In this document: positions 47,119-55,192 of the stretch, piece after piece
Layout of the letters: each line of letters opens with the position of its first letter
Numbering within the stretch: position 1 is the first letter of the stretch
Assembly (NCBI RefSeq): GCF_000966195.1
Contig: NZ_LAHL01000011.1
Location: 124,001-188,000, forward strand
Direction of reading: 5' to 3'
Source of the DNA: Domibacillus robiginosus
Lineage (GTDB): Bacteria; Bacillota; Bacilli; Bacillales; Domibacillaceae
Length of the DNA stretch: 64,000 bases
The notes under the pieces: model-generated
What the model was told of the DNA's origin: nothing
Database searches by the model: none
The model's input: the letters and a program-made list of their open reading frames with translations, nothing else
Made by a program: the position numbers and the translations under genes

Positions 47119-47786
47119 TAAAATCCAAACCTACTTTCCAGTTGCATATTCTCAACGGTCCGGTCATTTTTCAGGGTGAAAACTAGTTTAATCGTACCGC
47201 TCTGGCAGGAAGGGGCGGCTTCTTCATCCGCAGAAGAAGCAGGTGCTTCGGATGTGCAAGTGACATGAAAAGTAGGTTCGCCATCCGGGTTTGCGATGAA
47301 ATCAGAAGGAACCTCCAGCATTTCAGTACCGTCATCTTTAGTGCCGGATTTCTCGATTTTAATTTGGCTGTCTTCAATAAAGATCTTTTTTGTTTCCGTT
47401 TTGGTGCCTTTGCTCTCTTGAATAGGGTCATAATAGGACTCAAGACTATCATTATCTTCATTTTGATTTTCGACTTCGGTGAAGTTTGTTTCCAAGCTGT
47501 TAATAATCGTGATGCAAGAGCCGTCCGGGCAGCTCGTTACTTCATCAAATGGCGTTGAGTAAAATTCATTCATGATCCGCGTTGTCACATAATCAGCATC
47601 TTCCCGAAATTGAGTTTCAGCAGTCTGCTTTGTAAAGATTTTTTGCCCGGTTACAAGCGTACTCGCCATTACGGAGCTGACAATCGCTAAAATGACAATG
47701 ACGGCTAAAAGCTCCATCAATGTAAGACCGCGCTCATCGCATATCCTCGCTTTTAATCGTTCCATCCAACTCCACTTCCGGCTCAT
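47118..47786 (-). CDS. Minor type IV pilin (PilW/GspJ-like position)
   Basis: A 222-residue prepilin: basic leader MSRKWSWMERLKARICDERG, then LTLMELLAVIVILAIVSSV with Glu at +5. The body has a Cys pair region (EEVTSCPDGSC style spacing) and a later CTSEAPASS..SCQSGTIKL. Start is the ATG at 47786 with GTGAGGTGG upstream, which overlaps the preceding gene by 53 bases; an ATG at 47765 would shorten the leader by 7 residues. Middle gene of the three-pilin operon. Confidence 0.85.
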   Translation of the reverse strand: MSRKWSWMERLKARICDERGLTLMELLAVIVILAIVSSVMASTLVTGQKIFTKQTAETQFREDADYVTTRIMNEFYSTPFDEVTSCPDGSCITIINSLETNFTEVENQNEDNDSLESYYDPIQESKGTKTETKKIFIEDSQIKIEKSGTKDDGTEMLEVPSDFIANPDGEPTFHVTCTSEAPASSADEEAAPSCQSGTIKLVFTLKNDRTVENMQLESRFGF

Positions 47787-48222
47787 TTTCTTTCCACCTC
47801 ACTTTAACAGTTACAGGGATATAGTATTTTTTCGTTTCCTCGTCGATAGAACTAGAGGTTATGGTTACAGCGTATGTCCCATCATTGACTGGAATATCAC
47901 TGCAATCTGCTTCATTGATACGATCGGACTGAAGCGTATATACTTTGTCTTCGGTCGTACCGGGACACATTTTCAGCCATTTTACTGTATCTGGATCCTC
48001 GAATTCGTGGCGCATTTCGACAAATGATTGCTTTTCCATAAACATCAGGGCATTGCGGGCTACATTCAGGGCAATAGTACGGCTTTCATTTGCCGCATTA
48101 AAGGTTCCGGCTTGAAAAAAGAACCGGGTGACGGACAATAAAATAATGCTTAATATAGTAAGAGACACTAAAAGCTCCAGTAAGGTGACACCATCTTGAC
48201 AATTTTTGATCTTTTTCGTCAC
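47734..48222 (-). CDS. Minor type IV pilin (PilV/GspI-like position)
   Basis: A 162-residue prepilin: leader MTKKIKNCQDG, then VTLLELLVSLTILSIILLSV with Glu at +5. Two Cys residues (KMCPGT, ADCSDIP) could form a disulfide in the globular part. It is the first gene of the minor pilin operon and is divergent from the main pilus operon. The order small I-like, J-like, large K-like matches the GspI-J-K tip complex order. Confidence 0.87.
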   Translation of the reverse strand: MTKKIKNCQDGVTLLELLVSLTILSIILLSVTRFFFQAGTFNAANESRTIALNVARNALMFMEKQSFVEMRHEFEDPDTVKWLKMCPGTTEDKVYTLQSDRINEADCSDIPVNDGTYAVTITSSSIDEETKKYYIPVTVKVRWKENEPEVELDGTIKSEDMR

Positions 48223-48239
48223 GGTTTTTTTTCCTTTCT

Positions 48240-48267
48240 TTGCAATTACGTAACTTTATTATACAAT
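48240..48267 (+). promoter_or_regulatory. Divergent pilus promoter region
   Basis: On the plus strand TTGCAA (48240-48245), 16 bases, TACAAT (48262-48267). On the minus strand TATAAT is read from 48263 to 48258, so the two -10 elements overlap. TACGTAA occurs at 48247-48253 (within TTACGTAA) and again at 48292-48298, and TTTTCCTACG at 48286-48295; these are possible regulator sites. Confidence 0.5.
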
Positions 48268-48342
48268 ATTCCTATTAAACTGCATTTTTCCTACGTAAAT
48301 TTTGTATGAAGTCTACTACATTGGTAACAGAGAGGGTTTTGG

Positions 48343-50271
48343 ATGACGAAAACAATTATGATGTTTATCGGTTTTTTACTTGTTTTACCGATTTTGCCCT
48401 GGCTTCCGCTTGGCATTTCCCTAAAAGGCAAGGTGATTATTGCACTTGAGAGCTTTGCGATTGCAGGAGCCGTCATGGCTGCGGCTGTTTATCTGCCGCT
48501 CTGGCAAAGTCTATTGATCGGGCTGCTTGTTTTGATCATGACAGGTTACTTTACAGTAAAGTATGGCCTTCCTTCCTGGGCGGCAGAAGCCGAATGGTTA
48601 GAAGGCGATGAGGATCGAAGTGAAACGGCCAATGCACCTAAAAAACGTTTTGGTAAATCGTGGATAAAAAGAAAACAAATGCCTAAAGAAATAGATTACA
48701 AGCTGATTCAAGAACAGGCAGACACAGAAAAGCCAGATCCGATTGAGTCAAAACAGAATATGGCTGTGGCAGTTGAAGAGAAAAAAGCACCTGCTGCAGC
48801 GAATGAGACGATTATGTTTGAAGCGAAAAAAGAGGATGCAGCACAAATGGATGACGAGAAAACACCCCTCCCCCAGCTGAATGACCTTGAAGAAATTGGC
48901 GAGCTTGCATGGCCTGAGGAAAACCATTTTAAAGAAAAAATGGAAAAAGAGCAGGAAATGGAATCAGAAGATGAACTAGAAGAACTTGAGCTTCTTTTCG
49001 CAGAGGACAAAGCAGTCATTAAAGAGACCGATGAGGAAGTGCGCCCGGAAGATGAAGACAACTGGCTAAATACACTGGATGAAAGTGCTGATATAAAACA
49101 TTCAGAGGACACAAAGCCTGCCGAAGACGAAAGTGACTTGTATCTGCTGGAACTCTTTGAAGAGGAAGAAAAAGAGGATCGTAAAAAAATAGAGATTTTA
49201 GACCATGAAGAAATTCAACTATCAGACGATAAAGAAAAAGAAGAAGGACTAGCAGATTACGTAGAAAAAACAGAAGAACGGAACGAACAATATTTAAGCA
49301 GCTTGTTTGAAGAAGACCTGATTGAAGCAGAAAACGATATAGAAGAAACCATTCCTGAGATGGAACGAGCGTTTCTGTTGGAGTCGGAGAACGAAGAAAC
49401 AAAAGCAGAGGATATCGATCTGACTGAGGACGACATGATCAAAGAAAAAGAAGTATTTTTAACAGAGGAAGAGGAGCAGAAGGAGGAAGCAGAATCTGAA
49501 CAAGAGGATCTTCCAGAAAACAACGCCCCAGCTTCTTTAGTGGAAGAAGTGTCCCTGTTGAAGCCAGAGCACGAAGAAACAAAAACAAAGGATATTGATC
49601 TGGCTGAGGGTGATATCATCACAGAAAAAGAAGCATTTTTAACAGAGGAAGAGGAGCAGAAGAAGGAAGCAGACTCTGAACAAGAGGACCTTCCAGAAAA
49701 CAGCGCTCCAGCTTCTTCATTGGAAGAAGAGTTTCTTTTGGAGCCAGAGAACGAGGAAACGGAAGCAGAAGATTTTGATTTAGCAGAAGAGGACGTTATC
49801 ACGGAAAAAGAAGCATTTTTAACAGAGGAAGAGGAGCGCAAGGAAGAAGCAGACTCTGAGCAAGAGGACCTTCCGGAAAGCAACGTTCCTTATTCTATGG
49901 AAGAAGAGGTTCATGATAAGCCAGAGGCTGCTGAAGAAAAAGAGCCTCGGCGTCTTTCTCCAGAATGGCTTCATATTATCGTTCAGGAAATTGAAGTGAA
50001 ACAAAAAGCGTTACCTTATGAAGAAGTGGAAAGCGTGATGAAGCATTATTTGCAGGCACCGCTTCATGACCGCGATTACTATATTATCGGGCGCATGCTG
50101 ACGGCGTTTTATATGGCAAACGATGAGCCGCTGCAAGCTCTGGCGCTTGCAGATGAGCTTGAGCATCGCTTACGTGCATATCCCGTTTTGGTAGAGGAAA
50201 TTATAAATATGAAAGAAATCGTTTTAAATCAATCATTGGAAACAGGTGAGAGAGATGAAAAAAAGCAGTGA
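48343..50271 (+). CDS. Acidic repeat membrane protein, first gene of the pilus operon
   Basis: A 642-residue protein I do not recognise. The N-terminus has three membrane spans (about 4-25, 29-50, 52-73). A short basic patch (KKRFGKSWIKRKQ) follows, then about 400 very acidic residues rich in Glu. This includes three tandem 60-residue repeats whose units begin FLLESENEE, SLLKPEHEE and FLLEPENEE. The last 110 residues (from RLSPEWLHIIVQEIE) are helical and look TPR-like. Membrane anchor, long acidic stretch and helical C-terminus are reminiscent of FimV/TspA pilus proteins, but I see no LysM domain and claim no homology. The ATG has AGAGAGGG upstream. Confidence 0.75.
   Translation: MTKTIMMFIGFLLVLPILPWLPLGISLKGKVIIALESFAIAGAVMAAAVYLPLWQSLLIGLLVLIMTGYFTVKYGLPSWAAEAEWLEGDEDRSETANAPKKRFGKSWIKRKQMPKEIDYKLIQEQADTEKPDPIESKQNMAVAVEEKKAPAAANETIMFEAKKEDAAQMDDEKTPLPQLNDLEEIGELAWPEENHFKEKMEKEQEMESEDELEELELLFAEDKAVIKETDEEVRPEDEDNWLNTLDESADIKHSEDTKPAEDESDLYLLELFEEEEKEDRKKIEILDHEEIQLSDDKEKEEGLADYVEKTEERNEQYLSSLFEEDLIEAENDIEETIPEMERAFLLESENEETKAEDIDLTEDDMIKEKEVFLTEEEEQKEEAESEQEDLPENNAPASLVEEVSLLKPEHEETKTKDIDLAEGDIITEKEAFLTEEEEQKKEADSEQEDLPENSAPASSLEEEFLLEPENEETEAEDFDLAEEDVITEKEAFLTEEEERKEEADSEQEDLPESNVPYSMEEEVHDKPEAAEEKEPRRLSPEWLHIIVQEIEVKQKALPYEEVESVMKHYLQAPLHDRDYYIIGRMLTAFYMANDEPLQALALADELEHRLRAYPVLVEEIINMKEIVLNQSLETGERDEKKQ
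49372..49911 (+). repeat. Three tandem 180-base repeats
   Basis: Units start at 49372, 49552 and 49732 with an exact 180-base period, encoding 60-residue repeats that share TEEEE.K.EA.SEQEDLPE. The frame is kept in all units, so copy number could change without a frameshift. Confidence 0.88.
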
Positions 50272-51151
50272 AGTACAAGGTCTTCCTATTATCAGTATTG
50301 CGGACGGGGTAGAAATCGGCCAGGCAAAATCGCTGATTATCAACCCCGAAAAAAGAAGCATCGACTTTATTACAATTGGCCATGAAGAATGGGAGCAGGA
50401 AGGCAAAGCGATTCCATTCAATAAAATTATCGGTATCGGTGATTATGCCCTGACGATTGACCATGAAAGCAGTGTTATTGAAATGAATAATATTCCGGTT
50501 GCCAATGAGCTTTTGAACCGGAAAACAAAAATTTTACAAACACGCCTGATGACGAAAAAAGGGCAGCTGATCGGGCAGGCAGTTGAATATATGATTGATG
50601 ACGAAACGGGAGAAATTATTCAGCTTGTTGTAGAAGACAAAGAAGGGTCTTTTTTAGTCAGCGGGCAATACGTAGTCACATATGGACGTGATTTAATCGT
50701 AGTTGACGAAGGCGTAGTAAAAGAGTCGTTGGAAGAGGAAGTGCAGGAGCTCTATGCTCTTCCGATTGAGCCTGTCCAGTCATCTGCTGAATCTTCAGGT
50801 GTGACAGAACAAGCTGTTCAGCTTGAAGTATATAACGATGCTATTGAGGAAGTTCATCCTGATGCCGAGGAGCTCGAGGCGGGAGAGCCAATCGAGCAGG
50901 CAGCCGAAGAAGAAGCGGGCGAACAAGCGGAAGTATCAGAACAAGAAGAGTCTTCGGTTGACCGCTGGCTCCAATTGATTGAGGAACAGCAAAGCAAGCT
51001 ATTAGTCGGTAAAACGGCTACGAAAAGCATTGAAGTAAACGGAGATGTGTTAATTCCAGCGGGCACGGTTTTACAGGAAGAAGATGTTCAAAAAGCGCGT
51101 GAAGCCGGACCGGAAATTTTAGTTGAATTAAGTATGAACAGCGAGGCTTAA
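50255..51151 (+). CDS. PRC-barrel protein in the pilus operon
   Basis: A 298-residue soluble protein with two PRC-barrel domains: residues about 5-75 (VQGLPIISIADGVEIGQAKS) and 85-155 (LQTRLMTKKGQLIGQAVEY, DETGEIIQLVVE). An acidic linker and a short C-terminal domain (KSIEVNGDVLIPAGTVLQEEDVQKA, SAF-like) follow. PRC-barrels occur in RimM and in photosynthetic and division proteins as protein-binding modules; its role in pilus assembly is unknown. The ATG at 50255 follows AGGTGAG and overlaps the previous gene by 17 bases; GTG 50246 is possible. Confidence 0.8.
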   Translation: MKKSSEVQGLPIISIADGVEIGQAKSLIINPEKRSIDFITIGHEEWEQEGKAIPFNKIIGIGDYALTIDHESSVIEMNNIPVANELLNRKTKILQTRLMTKKGQLIGQAVEYMIDDETGEIIQLVVEDKEGSFLVSGQYVVTYGRDLIVVDEGVVKESLEEEVQELYALPIEPVQSSAESSGVTEQAVQLEVYNDAIEEVHPDAEELEAGEPIEQAAEEEAGEQAEVSEQEESSVDRWLQLIEEQQSKLLVGKTATKSIEVNGDVLIPAGTVLQEEDVQKAREAGPEILVELSMNSEA

Positions 51152-51156
51152 GACAG

Positions 51157-52470
51157 GTGGAAGAAGTAGGGCGTTCCCAAAAAGTGGTTGGAAAAACAGC
51201 AGTGCTGCTGTTGCTGCTTGTCGTTTATCTTTTGTTGTTTTCGTTTTATGGAGGCAGGCTGTTTGACCGCGTGTTTTTTGCCGATGCCATCTTTGACGAA
51301 GGAACAACGATCGGCCCGCAGAAAGTCGATGAAATGACAAACAGTGAAGCAGCCAAACTTCTGGATGAAAAAGTAGAAGCCTGGCAGGAGCAAGCTGTTA
51401 TAAAGGTAACGTATGCAGAAAAAGAAGTGACGATAAGCAACAGCTTGATTTCCTTTCAGGTTGACCAGTCTGTAAGGGAAGCGGCAGACAGCCAGAAAAA
51501 CAAGCTTTTAGCCGCTGTTTCACCTGATGATTTAAAAGAAGAGCTGTCTCGTAAACTGCCCGCTCTTAAAACGGATGGAAGAATAGATGTGGAAACAATG
51601 GCCAGTGACCTATCAGACATTGGCGATTATTTAAAATCAGGAGAATCTGTTATTGATGTTTCGCTTTATTTGGAAGAAAGTGAAAAAAAAGCGAAACTCT
51701 CAGAAGTGACAGCAGATGGTTTGGACGGCGCAGCGGCTGACTTTCTGAAAGCCAATCCAGCTATTGCTGTAAAAGCTGGTACTTCTTTTTCTTTTAATAG
51801 CTGGGTAGAGCCTGCTGCAGGAAAAATAAGCGATAAAAGCTTGAATCTATTATCTTCTGCTCTGTATCAGCTTGTATTAAAAACAAATTTTGATATTATG
51901 GAAAAAAATCAAAGCAATGACCTGCCTGACTATATTAATTTAGGTTATGAAGCAAAAGTCGCAAAAGCAAAAGGGCAGGATTTTGTTTTTTTTAACCGTA
52001 ATAAAGACGCTTACACGATCAACTGGACTGTATCAAATGGCCGTCTGTATGGTGTGTTAACTGGTATTCCGTTTTACTATACGTACAAAACGGAGCTGAG
52101 AAACAAGAAAACACTTGAACCAAAAACTGTTTTACACTTTAGCCCCGAGCTGCCTTATGGCGACATGCGGATTGAACAGTACGGAGAAGATGGTTCGATG
52201 ATTGATGTATATCGAAGCCGCTCAGAAGGAAGCAAAAAGCTGGGCAGTGAGCAAATGGCAGCTGATTTTTATCCGCCGGTTCATCAAATTGAGCTGTACA
52301 GTTCACAGGAACCGCCTCCTCCTCCACCAGAGCCTGAAGAAACAGATGAGGATGATCAAGAGGAAACAGATGAAGACAATAACAATACCGATGCTGAAAA
52401 TCAAGAAGAGCAGGATGAGAGTGATAGTACAACAGCCACGGATGAACAAAGTAATGAAAATGGACAATAA
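51157..52470 (+). CDS. Membrane-anchored VanW-like protein
   Basis: A 437-residue protein with one N-terminal span (KTAVLLLLLVVYLLLFSFYG), a region like the peptidoglycan-binding part of YoaR-type proteins (IGPQKVDEMTNSEAAKLLDEK), and a VanW-like domain at about 205-385 (KAGTSFSFNSWVEP, LLSSALYQLVLKTNFDI, INLGYEAKVAKAKGQDFVF). The tail has five prolines and then some 50 mostly Asp/Glu/Asn/Thr residues. It probably stands outside the membrane and binds the cell wall. The GTG at 51157 is 10 bases after GAGG. It is followed after 13 bases by pilB. Confidence 0.75.
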   Translation: MEEVGRSQKVVGKTAVLLLLLVVYLLLFSFYGGRLFDRVFFADAIFDEGTTIGPQKVDEMTNSEAAKLLDEKVEAWQEQAVIKVTYAEKEVTISNSLISFQVDQSVREAADSQKNKLLAAVSPDDLKEELSRKLPALKTDGRIDVETMASDLSDIGDYLKSGESVIDVSLYLEESEKKAKLSEVTADGLDGAAADFLKANPAIAVKAGTSFSFNSWVEPAAGKISDKSLNLLSSALYQLVLKTNFDIMEKNQSNDLPDYINLGYEAKVAKAKGQDFVFFNRNKDAYTINWTVSNGRLYGVLTGIPFYYTYKTELRNKKTLEPKTVLHFSPELPYGDMRIEQYGEDGSMIDVYRSRSEGSKKLGSEQMAADFYPPVHQIELYSSQEPPPPPPEPEETDEDDQEETDEDNNNTDAENQEEQDESDSTTATDEQSNENGQ

Positions 52471-52483
52471 AAGGTGATGCAGC

Positions 52484-54145
52484 ATGAAAACAAAGCGCAA
52501 ACGGCTCGGTGATCTGCTGGTTGAATCCGGCCTGATTACGGATGAACAGCTGTCTGTTGCATTAAAAGAAAAAAAAGACAACCAGAAACTGGGCGATGCT
52601 CTCCTAAACAGAGGATTTATCACCGAGCAGCAACTGATTGAAGTGCTGGAGTTTCAGCTGGGCATTCCGCATGTCAGCTTATACCGGTATCCAATTGATA
52701 TAAAGCTGCTTAGCCTCGTTTCAAAAGAGATGGCAAAAAAAAGCTTAATTATTCCATTAAAAAAAGAAGAAAACCGGCTGTTTGTGGCGATGGCCGATCC
52801 AATGGATTACTTTACAGTTGAGGATTTAAGGCTGGCAACCGGATTTCAAATTGAAACCGCAATTGCGACAAAGCAGGATATTCTGCGTGCTGTCAACAAG
52901 TATTACGATATGGATGATTCGCTTGAAGAGTTTATGCAGCAAAATACGCCGGCGGCAGGAGAGTCGGAAGAAGAAGCGGTGGAAGAGGATTCACCGGTTG
53001 TCCGGCTGGTCAATCAAATTATGTCTCGTGCGATGACTGAAAAAGCAAGTGACATTCACATCGACCCGCATGAAACAAAAGTTGTTGTTCGCATGCGGGT
53101 CGACGGAGTGCTGCAGCTGGACCGCCAGCTTCCAAAGTCGATGCTGGGCATGCTGACAGCACGGATTAAAATTATGGCCAATATGGATATTACCGAGCAC
53201 CGGATTCCACAGGATGGAAGAATCAAAACGAATATTGATTTTCGGGCTATCGATCTGCGTATTTCCACACTCCCAACTGTGTACGGAGAAAAAATTGTTA
53301 TGCGGATTTTAGATTTAAGCAGTTCGTTAAATGACATGAACCAGCTCGGGTTTAACAAAGTGAACTTAAAGCGAATGGAAACGCTGCTTCAGCGCCCGAA
53401 CGGCATTGTACTCATTACCGGACCAACCGGATCAGGAAAGTCTTCGACACTGTACGCAGGATTAAACCGGCTAAACAGTGAAGAAGTCAATATTATTACC
53501 GTTGAAGACCCGGTTGAGTATCAGCTCGAAGGAGTGAACCAAATTCAGGTGAACCCGAGTGTCGGTTTAACCTTTGCAGCCGGTCTTCGTTCGATTTTAC
53601 GGCAGGATCCGAATGTGATTATGGTCGGGGAAATTAGGGACAAGGAAACCGCTGAAATTGCGATTCGCGCTTCTCTGACCGGTCACCTTGTGCTGAGCAC
53701 CCTGCACACAAACGATTCTATCAGCAGCATCACCCGTCTCATTGATATGGGCGTCGAGCCGTTTTTGGTTGCTTCATCCCTGAGCGGCATCGTCGCACAG
53801 CGTCTGATCCGTAAAGTATGCCGGGACTGTGGCCGTGAAGAACCGGCCACAGAGCGGGAGCGGGAGATTTTCGGGAAGAGGGGACTGAAAATTGAAACCG
53901 TCAACCGAGGAAAAGGCTGTGCGTCGTGTAATATGACCGGCTACAGGGGCCGTCTGGCGATTCATGAGGTGCTGACGGTGACAGAAGAAATGAAGCGGCT
54001 TATTTTAAACAATGAACCGCTATCGGAACTAAAACAAATGGCACTGAAGAACAAAACGATTTTTTTGCTGGATGACGGCCTCTTAAAAATTAAGCAGGGC
54101 ATCACCACAACCGAAGAAGTGCTTCGTGCTGTCCTAATGGAGTAG
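52484..54145 (+). CDS. pilB: Type IV pilus assembly ATPase PilB
   Basis: Hexameric GspE/PilB-family motor that powers pilin polymerisation. The 553-residue protein has an N-terminal MshEN-type domain (LGDLLVESGLITDEQLSVAL), Walker A GPTGSGKS at 313-320, the Asp box region (ITVEDPVEYQL), Walker B NVIMVGEIRD, the His box STLHTND and a four-cysteine zinc site (C446, C449, C479, C482). The ATG follows AAAGGTGATG. Six bases separate it from pilT. Confidence 0.95.
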   Translation: MKTKRKRLGDLLVESGLITDEQLSVALKEKKDNQKLGDALLNRGFITEQQLIEVLEFQLGIPHVSLYRYPIDIKLLSLVSKEMAKKSLIIPLKKEENRLFVAMADPMDYFTVEDLRLATGFQIETAIATKQDILRAVNKYYDMDDSLEEFMQQNTPAAGESEEEAVEEDSPVVRLVNQIMSRAMTEKASDIHIDPHETKVVVRMRVDGVLQLDRQLPKSMLGMLTARIKIMANMDITEHRIPQDGRIKTNIDFRAIDLRISTLPTVYGEKIVMRILDLSSSLNDMNQLGFNKVNLKRMETLLQRPNGIVLITGPTGSGKSSTLYAGLNRLNSEEVNIITVEDPVEYQLEGVNQIQVNPSVGLTFAAGLRSILRQDPNVIMVGEIRDKETAEIAIRASLTGHLVLSTLHTNDSISSITRLIDMGVEPFLVASSLSGIVAQRLIRKVCRDCGREEPATEREREIFGKRGLKIETVNRGKGCASCNMTGYRGRLAIHEVLTVTEEMKRLILNNEPLSELKQMALKNKTIFLLDDGLLKIKQGITTTEEVLRAVLME

Positions 54146-54150
54146 AAACT

Positions 54151-55188
54151 ATGAGAGAAAAGCTTGAATTTATTTTACGTTCTGCTTTTGAATTAAAAGC
54201 GTCGGATATCCACTTAACAGTCGGTACGGCGCCGGTATTTCGCATTCACGGTGATTTAAAACGGTACGGAAAAGATCCGCTGAAGCCGGCGGACACAGAA
54301 GCAATGGCAAAAGCGATCATTCCCGAACAAATGTGGGACCTGTTTAAGGAAAAGGGCGAGCTTGATTTTTCATTCGGCTTGCCGCGTGTATCCCGGTTCC
54401 GGGTCAATGCCTACCATCAGCGCAACTGTATTGCGCTTGCGTTTCGGGTGATTGCTTCCGGTGTTCCGACACTCGAAGACCTTCATATGCCGGACATCTT
54501 AAAAAAAGTGTCAGAGCGGCCGCATGGGCTTGTGCTTGTGACGGGACCGACCGGATCTGGTAAATCAACAACGCTTGCGAGTATGATAGATTACTTGAAT
54601 CGTAATACGAGAAAGCATATTATTACACTCGAAGATCCAATTGAATACCTGCACAAGCACGGGAAATGTATTATTGACCAGCGTGAGGTCGGGTACGATA
54701 CCCAGACGTTTGCCAACGGTCTCCGTGCTGCGCTGCGCCAAGACCCCGACGTTATTTTAGTCGGGGAGATGCGCGACCTTGAAACGATTCAAACCGCCAT
54801 CACAGCGGCGGAAACAGGACACCTTGTATTCGCGACGCTTCATACATCAAGTGCGCCGGCTACAATTGAACGGATTATTGATGTGTTTCCAGCTGAACAG
54901 CAGCCGCAGATCCGTACCCAGCTCGCAACCGTGCTGACGGCTGTTATTGCCCAGCGGCTGTTTCCGACGGCGGATTTAAAAGGCCGGCGTGCGGCACTTG
55001 AAATCATGCTGAACAATTCAGCGGTCGCCAACTTAATCCGTTCCGAAAAAGTGCATCAAATTATTAATGTGATTCAAACGTCAAAAGCACAGGGGATGCA
55101 GCTGATGGCCGACCATGCCCAGGAGCTGTTCCGTCAGGAAGTCGTCTCTAAATCGGCACTGCTTCCTTATTTAAGAGAAAGGGATTAA
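54151..55188 (+). CDS. pilT: Type IV pilus retraction ATPase PilT
   Basis: Motor that depolymerises the pilus for retraction and twitching. The 345-residue protein is PilT rather than PilB: no N-terminal MshEN domain, no zinc cysteines. Walker A GPTGSGKS is at 132-139, with EDPIEYLH, DPDVILVGEMRD, TLHTSSAP and the PilT-type C-terminal helix region AVANLIRSEKVHQI. Its presence argues for dynamic pili, unlike the competence pseudopilus, which in B. subtilis has no PilT. Confidence 0.95.
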   Translation: MREKLEFILRSAFELKASDIHLTVGTAPVFRIHGDLKRYGKDPLKPADTEAMAKAIIPEQMWDLFKEKGELDFSFGLPRVSRFRVNAYHQRNCIALAFRVIASGVPTLEDLHMPDILKKVSERPHGLVLVTGPTGSGKSTTLASMIDYLNRNTRKHIITLEDPIEYLHKHGKCIIDQREVGYDTQTFANGLRAALRQDPDVILVGEMRDLETIQTAITAAETGHLVFATLHTSSAPATIERIIDVFPAEQQPQIRTQLATVLTAVIAQRLFPTADLKGRRAALEIMLNNSAVANLIRSEKVHQIINVIQTSKAQGMQLMADHAQELFRQEVVSKSALLPYLRERD

Positions 55189-55192
55189 CGGA

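Noticed and set aside
49019-49883. Minus-strand Ser-rich frames in the acidic repeat gene
   Set aside because: They mirror Glu codons on the plus strand (GAA/GAG read as TTC/CTC and shifted Ser codons) and have no start signals.
49372-49911. CRISPR-like tandem array
   Set aside because: The 180-base repeats are contiguous, in frame with coding sequence and without unique spacers.
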